Position numbers and translations under genes: made by a program
Notes under the pieces: generated by a model
What the model was told of the DNA's origin: nothing
The model's input: the letters and a program-made list of their open reading frames with translations, nothing else
The model's database searches: none
Assembly (NCBI GenBank): GCA_046482845.1
Contig: JAWOEJ010000014.1
Coordinates: 1 to 30,022, forward strand
DNA: 30,022 bases
DNA from: DATFJZ01 sp046482845
GTDB taxonomy: Bacteria > Desulfobacterota > Desulfobacteria > Desulfobacterales > Desulfobacteraceae
Direction: 5' to 3'
In this document: positions 7,026-16,348 of the stretch, in pieces
Layout: each line of letters opens with the position of its first letter
How positions within the stretch are numbered: the stretch's first letter is position 1

Positions 7026-8285
7026 CTATTGAACCGGGGTGATTTCCACGCGCCGGTTCTGTGCACGGCCGTTTTCTGTTTCATTGGATGCGGCAGGCCG
7101 GGAAAACCCAAATCCCTCGCATTCTATTCTTGCCGCAGATATCCCCTTGTTTACCAGGTATTTTTTAACTGCTCTGGCTCGTTTATTTGAGAGATTCATA
7201 TTGTATTTTTCAGTGCCCACATTGTCTGTATGACCCTCTAAAACAATATTTAATGATGGATTTTTTTCAAGTATGGCCGCGACATGGTTCAGCTCAGAAT
7301 ACCATTCTGATTTTATGCTGTACTGGTCAAATCCAAACAGCGGCGTCCCCAGAACCCAGCAGCCCAGATCGTTGACTTTTGCCCCCCTGGGTGTGCCCGG
7401 GCATTTGTCCTTATAATCGTAGACTCCGTCACCATCACTGTCAAGAGGACATCCCCGGCTGTCTACATTTACCCCAAAAGGCGTATCTGGACATTGATCC
7501 TCCTCATCATACACCCCGTCTTTGTCACTGTCCTTTTTTGCTGGCCTGACAACTGGTTTTTTTGCCTCTTTTTTGGACAAAAACACCTTTTCAACAAAAT
7601 CAGCCATGGCAGGACCGGTTAAAAGGTCTCCGGCACTGGATACAAATCCGCAGTCCCCTGTATGTGCCAGATTTCTCATCAATTCTCTGCCACCTGCATT
7701 GTCTCCGACCAGAACCGTATAGATACACAGGGAAGATCCGTAGATCTCAACAAGCTTAGCTGTTTCTGATGCTGCTGATCCGGGAATATCCTTGCCATCG
7801 CTGACAATGATCAGGGCGGTTTTTCCATCCAGGCCGGCCATATCCTTTTGAACGGCGGCAAGGGCCTTACCCATCGGGCTGGTTCCACCTGGTACGGATA
7901 TTTTGTCCAGGGCGCTGCTGCAAAGGTCAGTTGAGTACTCATTGATGCCGTAAAACAGGGTGGTCAGTTCTTTGGAAACGCTCCTGTTATGGCCAAAGGA
8001 GCGCAGACCGCAGGTCTGACCCAGTTCAGGAAGGCTCTGGTTCATACGGCTGATGAATTCTGTTGCCAGTGTAAATTTTTCGTTTGAATTGAATTTTTCT
8101 CCCATGGAGCTTGATGCATCCAGAACAAGATAAAAATTATCCACAGCTGATTTGTACTGGCTGATATTAAAATGTGGCGGTGAAAAATCCGGCATCGGGG
8201 TGAGTTGTTTCTCCTGCAGAGCACAGCTGGAGAGAAAAAATACAGCGATTATCAATAATACGATTTTAAAATAGTTTATTTTCAT
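7026..8285 (-). CDS. Outer-membrane lipoprotein with VWA, TSP3 repeats and OmpA peptidoglycan-binding domain
   Basis: The 419-residue protein has a lipoprotein signal ending FLSS-C21. A von Willebrand A domain at about 48-235 has a complete MIDAS: DASSS (D56, S58, S60), T135 in GGTSPMG and D163 in VSDGKD. Two thrombospondin type 3 calcium repeats, DSDKDGVYDEEDQCPDTP and DSDGDGVYDYKDKCPGTP, lie at about 252-300. The OmpA/Pal-type domain at about 315-419 keeps the peptidoglycan contacts D354 (GHTD) and R369 (NKRA). It is probably anchored in the outer membrane and bound to peptidoglycan, presenting a metal-dependent adhesion-type domain in the periplasm or outside. AAGGAG precedes the ATG, and topA lies 38 bp upstream. 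The partner of the VWA domain is unknown. Confidence 0.9.
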   Translation of the reverse strand: MKINYFKIVLLIIAVFFLSSCALQEKQLTPMPDFSPPHFNISQYKSAVDNFYLVLDASSSMGEKFNSNEKFTLATEFISRMNQSLPELGQTCGLRSFGHNRSVSKELTTLFYGINEYSTDLCSSALDKISVPGGTSPMGKALAAVQKDMAGLDGKTALIIVSDGKDIPGSAASETAKLVEIYGSSLCIYTVLVGDNAGGRELMRNLAHTGDCGFVSSAGDLLTGPAMADFVEKVFLSKKEAKKPVVRPAKKDSDKDGVYDEEDQCPDTPFGVNVDSRGCPLDSDGDGVYDYKDKCPGTPRGAKVNDLGCWVLGTPLFGFDQYSIKSEWYSELNHVAAILEKNPSLNIVLEGHTDNVGTEKYNMNLSNKRARAVKKYLVNKGISAARIECEGFGFSRPAASNETENGRAQNRRVEITPVQ

Positions 8286-8323
8286 TTTTTTCTCCTTGTT
8301 TTTGGGTTATCCACTATGGCTTT

Positions 8324-10600
8324 TTATGGCTCTTTTACAAGAGTCTCTTTATAATTGCACCCTTTTACTGGGCATTTCAATATTTTTCCGTCTTTTTTGG
8401 TTTCTTTTCTGACCAGATAGGGGGAATTGCATTCTGGGCAGGCTTTGTTCACCGGCATATCCCAGGATGCAAATGTACAGTCAGGGTAATTGCTGCACCC
8501 GTAAAAGATTTTGCCCCGTCTGGATTTTTTCTCAAGAATTGAGCCATTGCAGTTTTTTTCAGGGCATTTTACATTGATGTCCTTTCCCGGTCCCGCCCCG
8601 TTCACAGATTCCGTGTGTCTGCATTCAGGGTAGCCTGTACAGGCCAGAAATTCTCCATACCGCCCCTCTTTTTTGATCATGGGCCTGCCGCATTTGATGC
8701 AGTCCTTGACCTTTGTATTATCGACTTTTGTTTCTTTTATTTCAATATTTCCCTTTTCATCCCGTGTGTAATTGCTGGAAAACAGGCAGTCCGGATACCC
8801 CGTGCACGCTATAAAATGGCCGTTTCTTCCCATTTTAATGTTTAACGGCCTGCCGCACTGGGGGCATTTAAGTGTGGTTGCCATGCCCACACCTTTTACA
8901 TTAAGCATGTTTTCCTGAGCAAGATCAAGCTTTTCTTTAAAAGAGGTGTAGAATTCCTTGAGAACAGTAAGTGATTTTTTGGTGCCGTTTTCAATATTGT
9001 CGAGTTTCTGCTCCATATCAGCGGTAAAGGTCACATCAAGAATCTCTGGAAAGGAGTCAACCAGAAGATCGTTTACAATAAAGCCCAGTTCACTTGGAAT
9101 AAAGGTTCGTTTTTCAAATTCAACATAGCCCTTGTCCCTGATGGTTGATAAAATGGCAGCATAAGTACTGGGCCTGCCGATGCCGTTTTCTTCAAGCTCC
9201 TTGACAAGGGATGCTTCGGTGAACCGCGGGGGTGGTTTGGTAAAATGCTGTCTGGGGGTGATTTTGTTTTTTTTCAGCTCGGCTCCCTGTTCAAGTTCAG
9301 GCAAACTCTGTTTTTCCTTATCCTTTTTTTCATCAGATACGGAATACAGGGCCATGAATCCGGGAAATTTTATGGTTGATCCGCCGACTGAAAGCGTATA
9401 TCTGTCCGCCTTGATGGAAATGGTTTTCTGGTCAATAAGGGCCTGAGCCATTTGAGAGGCAACAAAGCGTTTCCATATCAGATCGTAGAGTTTATACTGA
9501 TCATCAGTCAGATACGCCTTTATGCGGTCAGGGTGGTTTTCCACCGAGGTCGGCCTGATGGCTTCATGGGCATCCTGGGCCTTATTTTTGTTTTTGAAAT
9601 ACCGCGGAGCCGTTAGTGCATAGTCTGGACCAAACTTTTTTCTGATATGATCAAGGGCCTCATGGGCGGCTTCGCTGGCAATCCTGGTTGAATCCGTACG
9701 CATATAGGTGATAAGCCCTTCAGGGCCATTGGATCCGATTTCAATGCCTTCATAGAGCTGCTGGGCAACGGTCATTGTTTTTTTGGCAGAAAACCGCAGT
9801 CGTCCAATGGCATCCTGCTGGAGCTTACTGGTGATAAACGGGGGAAGGGGGTTTCTTTTTATGGTTTTCTTTTTGATCTCATCAACAATAAAGACAGCAT
9901 TTTCAAGATCCTTGACAATTGAGAAAGCGTTTTCTTCATTGGAAATTTTAATTTTTTTCCCGTCTTTCCGGGTCAGGGAGATGGAAAAAGGGGGCGGGGT
10001 ATGTCCCTCTACATCAGCTGTGATGGTCCAGTATTCTTCCGGATCAAAGGCTCTGATGGCCCGTTCCCTGTCACATATAATCTTGACGGCCACGGATTGG
10101 ACACGTCCGGCGCTCAGGCTGCCCTGGACCCTGCGCCATAACAGCGGAGAAATCTGGTACCCCACCAGTCGGTCCAGAACCCTTCGTGTCTGCTGGGCTT
10201 CAAACCGGCTGTAATCAATTTCCATGGGATGCGCAAGGGCCTCTTTGATTCCTTTTTCAGTCAACTCATGGATGAGAATTCTATGGAATTTCCTTTTTTT
10301 CTGCTTGAGCACCTGGGCCGTATGAAAGGCTATGGCCTCTCCTTCACGATCCGGGTCCGGTGCCAGGTAGACCGTGTCTGTATTTCCCGCTGCCTGTTTT
10401 AAACTCTGGATCTGTTTTGATTTTCCCTTTATGTTGACGTATTTGGTTTTAAAATCATTTTCAATGTCAATCCCCAGTTCCTTAGGGGGCAGATCCTTGA
10501 TATGGCCGGCTGTGGCAGCGACATTATACGTTTTGCCAATATATTTTTTCAACGTTTTAATTTTGGTCGGTGATTCGACTATGACAACAGGTTTGGTCAA
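8324..10600 (-). CDS. topA: DNA topoisomerase I
   Basis: This type IA topoisomerase relaxes negative supercoils by passing strands through a transient 5'-phosphotyrosine break. The 758 residues begin with the TOPRIM domain (VVIVESPTK with E9; DPDREGEA with D82, D84, E86). The catalytic tyrosine is Y299 in GLITYMRTDSTR. The C-terminal tail has four zinc-ribbon units at about 579-605, 634-660, 679-708 and 721-748; the first two end CTGYPDC or CTGYPEC and the third GCSNYPDC. The start codon is TTG at 10600, chosen because GAGGAG lies about 5 nt upstream inside the end of dprA. The two genes are separated by 2 bp, the common dprA-topA arrangement. Confidence 0.98.
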   Translation of the reverse strand: MTKPVVIVESPTKIKTLKKYIGKTYNVAATAGHIKDLPPKELGIDIENDFKTKYVNIKGKSKQIQSLKQAAGNTDTVYLAPDPDREGEAIAFHTAQVLKQKKRKFHRILIHELTEKGIKEALAHPMEIDYSRFEAQQTRRVLDRLVGYQISPLLWRRVQGSLSAGRVQSVAVKIICDRERAIRAFDPEEYWTITADVEGHTPPPFSISLTRKDGKKIKISNEENAFSIVKDLENAVFIVDEIKKKTIKRNPLPPFITSKLQQDAIGRLRFSAKKTMTVAQQLYEGIEIGSNGPEGLITYMRTDSTRIASEAAHEALDHIRKKFGPDYALTAPRYFKNKNKAQDAHEAIRPTSVENHPDRIKAYLTDDQYKLYDLIWKRFVASQMAQALIDQKTISIKADRYTLSVGGSTIKFPGFMALYSVSDEKKDKEKQSLPELEQGAELKKNKITPRQHFTKPPPRFTEASLVKELEENGIGRPSTYAAILSTIRDKGYVEFEKRTFIPSELGFIVNDLLVDSFPEILDVTFTADMEQKLDNIENGTKKSLTVLKEFYTSFKEKLDLAQENMLNVKGVGMATTLKCPQCGRPLNIKMGRNGHFIACTGYPDCLFSSNYTRDEKGNIEIKETKVDNTKVKDCIKCGRPMIKKEGRYGEFLACTGYPECRHTESVNGAGPGKDINVKCPEKNCNGSILEKKSRRGKIFYGCSNYPDCTFASWDMPVNKACPECNSPYLVRKETKKDGKILKCPVKGCNYKETLVKEP

Positions 10601-10602
10601 TT

Positions 10603-11715
10603 TTACTCCTCTATGATATAAAATAGTTTTCCTGGATCCTGTTTTACAATACCTTGAATCTCCATGTCAAGAAGGGCTGCTGAAATGCCCCCGGGATCAA
10701 GGCCCGATTTTTCAATGATTTTATCAATATGCATGGGGTAGGGATCAAGGATGCTTAATATGGCATTTTTATACGGGTCTTTCCGGGGTATGGCCGGCCC
10801 GGCCGGTTTTGCCGGCTGTGTCAGGGGTACAGGGGGTTCCAGATGGACCAGATGATAAAGCTCTTCAATTACGTCTGTTTTGTTTTCAACCAGCCTGGCT
10901 CCCTGTTTGAGCAGGGTATGGGTGCCTGAACTTTTTGATGAGTGGATACTGCCGGGAACGGCAAATACCTCCCGTGACTGCTCTCCTGCCAGCCTTGCCG
11001 TGATGAGAGAACCGCTCCTGGCCGAAGCTTCCACTACAATGGTGCCCGTTGATATGCCGGCAATAATCCTGTTTCTTTTGGGGAAATTAATGGCATCCGG
11101 CCCGGTATTAATGGGAAATTCAGATATCGCAGCCCCGGTTTGGATGATTTCCTCAAAGAGATGTCTGTTTTTTCTGGGATATATTCTTGCAAGACCGCTG
11201 CCAAGGACAGCCAGTGTTCTCTGCTTTGCTGAAATGGCGCCCCTGTGGGCTGCTGTATCTATTCCCTCAGCCATGCCGCTGACAATCTGAAATCCCGCCA
11301 GGCTCAGCTCATAACTTAACTTGAATGCCGCATCAAGACCGTAACGGGTGGCCCGTCTTGATCCGACAATGGCAATGGACGGTGCTGTATTGTCAAGAGT
11401 GCCACGGTAGGTGAGAAGGGGAGGGGGGTCAGGGATTTCCTTTAACAGGACGGGATAGGCATCATCGTTCATGGAAATGAGCTTGAAACCTGAATTCATA
11501 ATGGTTTTAAGCTCTTTTTCTGCTTTGTCCAATTCTTTGGGATGCTTGATGGCCTGAATGGTCCGGGTGGAGATTTTTTTTATTTTTTTAAGTTGATCTT
11601 CAGGGGCATTAAACACATTTTCAGGGGTGTTGAATGTTTCAATCAGCCGTTTGTAAAGAATATCTCCTATACCTGGTACATTTTTTAAAACAAACCATGG
11701 CAGATATTTTTCCAT
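10603..11715 (-). CDS. dprA: DNA-processing protein DprA (Smf)
   Basis: DprA binds incoming single-stranded DNA, protects it and loads RecA during natural transformation; it is also widespread in bacteria not known to be competent. The 370-residue protein has an N-terminal helix-hairpin-helix-like part (KNVPGIGDIL, about 11-20). A Rossmann-like core begins IAIVGSRRATRYG (about 114-126) and continues GMAEGIDTAAHRGA, VLGSGLARIYPRKN and FPKRNRIIAGISTGTIVVEA. A C-terminal winged-helix DML1-type domain occupies about the last 60 residues. It lies 9 bp downstream of cpoB and 2 bp upstream of topA. No good Shine-Dalgarno is visible before the ATG, so its translation may depend on the upstream gene. 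recA is also in this window but not in this operon. Confidence 0.95.
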   Translation of the reverse strand: MEKYLPWFVLKNVPGIGDILYKRLIETFNTPENVFNAPEDQLKKIKKISTRTIQAIKHPKELDKAEKELKTIMNSGFKLISMNDDAYPVLLKEIPDPPPLLTYRGTLDNTAPSIAIVGSRRATRYGLDAAFKLSYELSLAGFQIVSGMAEGIDTAAHRGAISAKQRTLAVLGSGLARIYPRKNRHLFEEIIQTGAAISEFPINTGPDAINFPKRNRIIAGISTGTIVVEASARSGSLITARLAGEQSREVFAVPGSIHSSKSSGTHTLLKQGARLVENKTDVIEELYHLVHLEPPVPLTQPAKPAGPAIPRKDPYKNAILSILDPYPMHIDKIIEKSGLDPGGISAALLDMEIQGIVKQDPGKLFYIIEE

Positions 11716-11724
11716 AAGTTTTTT

Positions 11725-12417
11725 TTACTGAAATGCCTTTAATTTCTGTTCAGCTTTTTCTCCTGCCGGGGTAAAGGGGTATTTTTTAACCACTTTTTTT
11801 AAATAGTGATGAGCTCTGTCTGAATCATCAAGGCTGAGATAGGAATATGCGGTTTTTAAAAGGGCATCGGGCACCTTTCCGCCCTTTGGGTATTTTTCCA
11901 CAAGGGCTTTGAAAATTTTTACAGCGCCTTTGTAGTCCGTCAGCGAGTAGCAGCATTCCCCCAGCCAGTACATGGAATTGTCGGCCAGTTCATGTTCCGG
12001 ATATTGTTCCATTATTTCCCTGAATAATATTCCGGCGTCTTTAAAGTTTTCTTCCAGCAGCAAAGATCTGGCCTTTTGATAAATAAGGACAGGGTCTGTA
12101 TCTTCTGCTGTCTCGACGCCAGGGCTGATGTCAGAGGAGGGGGCTGTTTGACGGCTTATTAACATAACCTTCTGATCAAGGTCAGCCAGGCGGGTATCCA
12201 GTTTCCCGGTGGCGCTGTTGAGAAGCGCCACCTTGTCTTCAATCTGGCTTAAGCGGTTTTCAGCATCCATCAATTTTTTATTGATGGTCTCAATTTTCTC
12301 AGTGACAACAGGTTTTTTCTGCTTTTCCGCGGGTGTAAGAGACGCGCAAGATGTCAGGGTCATGGATATCCCGAAAAAAAACAGAAAAATGAGAATTAAC
12401 AGTCTGAAGTGGGTCAT
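11725..12417 (-). CDS. cpoB: CpoB/YbgF-like TPR lipoprotein
   Basis: The CpoB (YbgF) family couples Tol-Pal constriction to peptidoglycan synthesis at the septum. Starting at ATG 12417 gives 230 residues with a lipoprotein signal ending TLTS-C24. The frame stays open 15 codons further, but those would overlap secF and lack signal character. A predicted coiled coil at about 43-85 (heptad-like IETINKKLMDAENRLSQIEDK) is followed by two or three tetratricopeptide repeats, including YWLGECCYSLTDYKGAVKIF and TAYSYLSLDDSDRAHHYLKK. E. coli CpoB is periplasmic and soluble; this one should be lipid-anchored. It begins 1 bp after secF, has AAGAG in the secF end as ribosome site, and is not next to tol genes. 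Confidence 0.87.
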   Translation of the reverse strand: MTHFRLLILIFLFFFGISMTLTSCASLTPAEKQKKPVVTEKIETINKKLMDAENRLSQIEDKVALLNSATGKLDTRLADLDQKVMLISRQTAPSSDISPGVETAEDTDPVLIYQKARSLLLEENFKDAGILFREIMEQYPEHELADNSMYWLGECCYSLTDYKGAVKIFKALVEKYPKGGKVPDALLKTAYSYLSLDDSDRAHHYLKKVVKKYPFTPAGEKAEQKLKAFQ

Positions 12418-12418
12418 T

Positions 12419-13450
12419 TTATGCTCTTTTGTTCCACGCCAGCAGAACGGGACTGGCAACAAATACAGAAGAATAGGTTCCTATGATGACGCCGGTAATC
12501 ATTGCAAATGCAAAGTCATGAATGATTTCCCCCCCTAAAAAGAACAGGGCAAAAAGTACAACAAGGGTGGTCAGGGATGTCAGTATGGTCCGGCTCAAAG
12601 TTTCGTTTATGCTTTTGTTGATAATGTGTTCTGAGCTCTTTTTATGCATCTGCCGGATATTTTCCCGTATTCTGTCAAATACGATGATGGTATCGTTCAG
12701 TGAATATCCGATTATGGTCAAAAGGGCGGCCACAATGGGCAGGGAAAATTCCATGTTCAGCAGAGAAAAGATGCCCACAGTAATGAATATGTCATGGAGC
12801 AGGGCAATCATGGCCCCCATGGCATATTTCAGTTCAAGAAACCAGAACAGCACCAGGGTGACAAGCACAGCCGCAGCAATAAGGACGGGCATGCTCAAAT
12901 TAAATATGGCAAGGAAATACACCGCTGTCATTAATGATCCTGCTGTTACAGCGGAAAGCATCCATTTCATTTCAAACCGGCCTGAAATATAAATGGTGAT
13001 AAAGAGCATGGAGTAAAACATTGCAAGAAGGGCCTGTTTTCTCAGGTCTTTGCCCACCTGGGGGCCGACCATTTCAACCCGTCGAATTTCAGGCTTTTCT
13101 CCTGTTGTTTTTTCCAGGGCGGTTTCAATGGAACGGGTAAGGCCTTCTCCTGTTTCGGCCGGAACACTGGTTCGTACCAGGTATTCATGATTTTCCTGTT
13201 TGCCGAAACTTTGAACGGATGCTTTGATCAGCCCGACCTTGGACAGGCCGGTACGGATATCACCCAATGATACTGCCTGGTTGAATTTAACCTGAACCAG
13301 GGTGCCGCCGGAGAAATCTATGCCGTAATTTGGTCCTTTATGGATCACAAGAGAGATGATGCTGATGAGGATCAGGGCAGTGGAAAACAGGAAACCCATT
13401 TTTCTTTTTCCGATAAAATCAAGGTTGATATCAGGTTTAATAAACTGCAT
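12419..13450 (-). CDS. secF: Protein translocase subunit SecF
   Basis: SecF is an inner-membrane subunit that, with SecD, uses the proton or sodium gradient to pull proteins out of the SecYEG channel on the periplasmic side. The 343-residue protein has a first helix at about 19-36, the family motif YGIDFSGGTLVQV (from 42), a periplasmic P1-like domain, and five further helices beginning near KQALLAMFYSMLF. The RND-type signature GYSLNDTIIVFDRIREN is intact, including the D and R residues of the ion pathway. ATG at 13450 is preceded by AAGGAC. secD is 45 bp upstream, and cpoB begins immediately after the stop. Confidence 0.97.
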   Translation of the reverse strand: MQFIKPDINLDFIGKRKMGFLFSTALILISIISLVIHKGPNYGIDFSGGTLVQVKFNQAVSLGDIRTGLSKVGLIKASVQSFGKQENHEYLVRTSVPAETGEGLTRSIETALEKTTGEKPEIRRVEMVGPQVGKDLRKQALLAMFYSMLFITIYISGRFEMKWMLSAVTAGSLMTAVYFLAIFNLSMPVLIAAAVLVTLVLFWFLELKYAMGAMIALLHDIFITVGIFSLLNMEFSLPIVAALLTIIGYSLNDTIIVFDRIRENIRQMHKKSSEHIINKSINETLSRTILTSLTTLVVLFALFFLGGEIIHDFAFAMITGVIIGTYSSVFVASPVLLAWNKRA

Positions 13451-13495
13451 TATATTTTATGTCCTTTTTTCTGGAATCTGTCTCAGGATTGTTTT

Positions 13496-15073
13496 CTATA
13501 TGCTCAAGGTTGCTGTTTTTCTGTGTGTTACAAGGTAGCTAAAAATACTTTTGGACACCACAAGGGCTGTAAAAAGGCTTGCCACAATGCCAAGTCCCAG
13601 CGTAACGGCAAATCCTTTGACCGGACCTGTACCGAACTGAAACAGAACAATAGCTGCAATCAAAGTGGTGACATTGGCATCTATAATGGTCAGACTTGCC
13701 CTTTCAAACCCGGCTTTTACTGAAGCAGCAGGCGTTTTACCGGAAAACAGCTCTTCCCTTATTCTTTCAAATATAATCACATTTGCGTCAACCGCCATGC
13801 CTATGGTCAGTATGATACCGGCAATGCCCGGCAGGGTCAGGGTCGCCTGAAAAGCGGCAAGGCCCCCGCCTATGAGCAGGATATTGAGGATCAGGGTTAA
13901 ATCTGCAATAATGCCTGCACCTTTGTAGTATATCATCATAAAGAAAACAACCAGGATTCCCCCAATGATCATGGACATAATGCCCATGCGTATTGAGTCG
14001 TGTCCCAGGGTCGGCCCCACCGTGCGCTCTTCAATGATTTTAACCGGTGCCGGCAGTGCGCCTGCCCTCAGGACAATGGCAAGATCCCTTGCCTCGGTTG
14101 TATTGAAATTGCCTGTAATCTGGGCTTTGCCTCCGGCAATCCTGTCCTGGATGACCGGTGCCGAGTAAACGGTTTTATCCAGCACAATGGCCAGGCGCTC
14201 CTTAATGTGCTCCCCTGTTACACGTTCAAAAATTCTTGCGCCTTTTCTGTCAAATTCGATCGACACATAGGGTTCGTTAAACTGGGAGTCAATTTTCACC
14301 CTGGCATCGGTCAGGGAGCTTCCATCCAGAAGGACCCTTTTTTTGATAAGAAAAGGAATCCGTGTTGACTGACCTGTTGCAGGGTCTTTTTTGATCTGAT
14401 ACAGAACCTCGGACCCTGGCGGGGGAGTCCCTTTGACAGCCGAAGCAGGATCTATGCTTTCATCAACCAGCTGGAAATTCAGTCTGGCGGTTTTTCCGAT
14501 AAGCTCCTTGGCCCGCTGGGTGTCCTTTATGCCTGGCAGCTGGATGAGAATCCTGTTTTTGCCCTGGAGTCTGATGTCAGGTTCGCTTACACCGAATTCA
14601 TCAATACGGTTGCGTATGGTTTCAAGGGCCTGTTCAGTGGCCATTTTTCTGATGTCGTCCGCTTCGCTGTCAGGGATGGCCAGTATCAGAGTGGTCCTGT
14701 TGTTTTTTTTCCGGGTGGATTGAACTTTCAAATCAGGGAATTGTTTACTGACAACCGCATTAAAGCCGTCTGTATTTTCCCGGCCTTCAAGTACGGCTGC
14801 CATGGCATTGTTTTGATCAGGGGTAATCCCCCTGTGTTTGACATGTTCTTTTCTAAGGGCCACTTTAAGTTCATGTATGGTTCTTTCAATTGTGGTTTCA
14901 ATGGCTTTTTCAGTCTCAACTTCAAGGACAAGGTGCATGCCTCCCTGGAGGTCAAGCCCGAGATTAATTTTTTTATGGGGCCAGCAGTCTGAACAGAATG
15001 TGGGTAAAATGTATACCAGTGCAGTTAGCAGAACGGCTGCTGTGAGTATCCCGGACCATGTAAATTTTTTCAA
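13496..15073 (-). CDS. secD: Protein translocase subunit SecD
   Basis: SecD is the partner of SecF in the gradient-driven late stage of Sec export. At 525 residues it is slightly shorter than the E. coli protein. The first membrane helix is at about 8-25. The D1 motif GLDLQGGMHLVLEV starts near 39. The P1 domain includes IRNRIDEFGVSEPDIRLQG and ILIQLPGIKDTQRAKELIG. The C-terminal half contains the helix motif GMAVDANVIIFERIREEL. The start is TTG at 15073 with CAGGAGT about 9 nt upstream; no in-frame ATG fits as well. It lies 21 bp after yajC, the usual yajC-secD-secF order. Confidence 0.97.
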   Translation of the reverse strand: MKKFTWSGILTAAVLLTALVYILPTFCSDCWPHKKINLGLDLQGGMHLVLEVETEKAIETTIERTIHELKVALRKEHVKHRGITPDQNNAMAAVLEGRENTDGFNAVVSKQFPDLKVQSTRKKNNRTTLILAIPDSEADDIRKMATEQALETIRNRIDEFGVSEPDIRLQGKNRILIQLPGIKDTQRAKELIGKTARLNFQLVDESIDPASAVKGTPPPGSEVLYQIKKDPATGQSTRIPFLIKKRVLLDGSSLTDARVKIDSQFNEPYVSIEFDRKGARIFERVTGEHIKERLAIVLDKTVYSAPVIQDRIAGGKAQITGNFNTTEARDLAIVLRAGALPAPVKIIEERTVGPTLGHDSIRMGIMSMIIGGILVVFFMMIYYKGAGIIADLTLILNILLIGGGLAAFQATLTLPGIAGIILTIGMAVDANVIIFERIREELFSGKTPAASVKAGFERASLTIIDANVTTLIAAIVLFQFGTGPVKGFAVTLGLGIVASLFTALVVSKSIFSYLVTHRKTATLSI

Positions 15074-15094
15074 TCTGATTACTCCTGAAAATCC

Positions 15095-15451
15095 TTATGA
15101 TTGGTTTTGTTTCTCTTTTTTGGGTTGCGGGTCGTTTGCCGGTTTCATAATTCCAGCAACATTGGCCCTGCTGAGCTTAAGTTTAACCTTGTCGGCCACC
15201 TCAAGGGAGATTGTGGTTTCATCAAGGCTGGAAATAGTGCCGTGAATCCCGCCGGAAGTGATTATCCTGTCCCCTTTTTTCAGGTTGTTGACCATGTTTC
15301 TGTGCTCTTTTGCTTTTTTCTGCTGGGGTCTTATGAGTAGAAAATAAAAGATGACAAACATGAGAATCAGCGGAATAAAAGCGGTAAATCCGCCTGCTGC
15401 TCCACCTTCTACACCACCCTGTTGTCCCATTGCATACGCTGTATTGATCAA
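15095..15451 (-). CDS. yajC: Sec translocon accessory protein YajC
   Basis: YajC is a small inner-membrane protein that associates with SecDF and YidC. The 118-residue product has one membrane helix at about 22-40 (FIPLILMFVIFYFLLI) followed directly by the diagnostic RPQQKKAKEH. The conserved GDRIITSGGIHGTI and VADKVKLKLSRANVAGI follow in the cytoplasmic part. The start codon is TTG at 15451, supported by AGGAGG 7 nt upstream. In many bacteria yajC follows queA and tgt; here the upstream genes are rng and a LysM-like gene. It is the first gene of the classical yajC-secD-secF set. Confidence 0.96.
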   Translation of the reverse strand: MINTAYAMGQQGGVEGGAAGGFTAFIPLILMFVIFYFLLIRPQQKKAKEHRNMVNNLKKGDRIITSGGIHGTISSLDETTISLEVADKVKLKLSRANVAGIMKPANDPQPKKEKQNQS

Positions 15452-15487
15452 AATAATTCCTCCTGATGATTTAAATTCATAATTGGT

Positions 15488-16279
15488 TTATAAGTTATTA
15501 TGTGCTGCTATCCAGATCGTTTCTCCATCGAACCGAATTTTATCCATGTTTTTATAATTGATTTTTTTTAAAAGGGCAAATACTTCATTCATATTGTAGA
15601 CAACAATTTTACTTAAGGGTTCTAAAAGATTAATATCATCGTCCACCCGGTTTTCAATTGTATTGTAAATGGTTACCAGTTTTTCAGAAAATTTTAAAAT
15701 TTTCCCCACACCTGAGCTGGCATTGTTTTCCAGGGGTTCATCCGCATTGTCAGGCAGGGTCAACCCCCTTGAACGGTAATACTCCTTTATAAGATCAAAA
15801 TGAATATTCCACAGGTTGTCTCCGGGCTTTACAATATATATTCCATATTTTTCGATTTTTCCGGGTTTGGTTTTTCCTGATTCGTTGATTTTCTCTTCAA
15901 AAATTTTTTTTTCCCGTAAAAAACTTTTTTCAACAATATCCCTCATGGAGATGGTTATCTCTCCGATTTTGAATTGTTCATCTGATTCGACAATCATGTC
16001 AAAACTGTTTTCAATGCCCAGTTCTTTTTCCCTGACCCTGTCCGGGTATTTTTTCCTGTCCTTTGAGTCCATGGTCGGGAAATATTCTATTTTACCCTTG
16101 ACAATACGGTCTTGATTCTGGTTGCTTTCAAAAACCGCTGTGTTCTGAAGCGTTTTTTTTGTTTTAACACCAAAAAGGGGGACTCTGTAAGCGTACAAGA
16201 GCACAGCTGCTGCGCTCAAGGCAACCGCGGCAGCAGTTAAAGAAATAAAAACCGTTCTGGCTTTGCCTGTCATGGCCAT
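15488..16279 (-). CDS. Single-pass membrane protein with a LysM-like segment, function unknown
   Basis: I do not recognise an established family. From ATG 16279 it has 263 residues. A single hydrophobic helix at about 9-31 suggests an N-in, C-out inner-membrane anchor. The soluble part is charged and ends with a region containing YIVKPGDNLWNI (148-159), which resembles the start of a LysM peptidoglycan-binding domain (Y-x-V-x-x-G-D-x-L-W-x-I). The expected rest of a LysM is interrupted by an acidic insert at about 175-190. The frame stays open to a TTG at 16300, but AAGGGTG just before 16279 favours the ATG. It lies between rng and yajC on the same strand, which suggests a periplasmic envelope role. 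A small divergent LysM protein is the best guess. Confidence 0.6.
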   Translation of the reverse strand: MAMTGKARTVFISLTAAAVALSAAAVLLYAYRVPLFGVKTKKTLQNTAVFESNQNQDRIVKGKIEYFPTMDSKDRKKYPDRVREKELGIENSFDMIVESDEQFKIGEITISMRDIVEKSFLREKKIFEEKINESGKTKPGKIEKYGIYIVKPGDNLWNIHFDLIKEYYRSRGLTLPDNADEPLENNASSGVGKILKFSEKLVTIYNTIENRVDDDINLLEPLSKIVVYNMNEVFALLKKINYKNMDKIRFDGETIWIAAHNNL

Positions 16280-16348
16280 GGGTTCACCCTTTAGGGACAA
16301 CTGCTTTTTTTATTTTTATGCATGAGATACACAAAACCGGTATCTATG

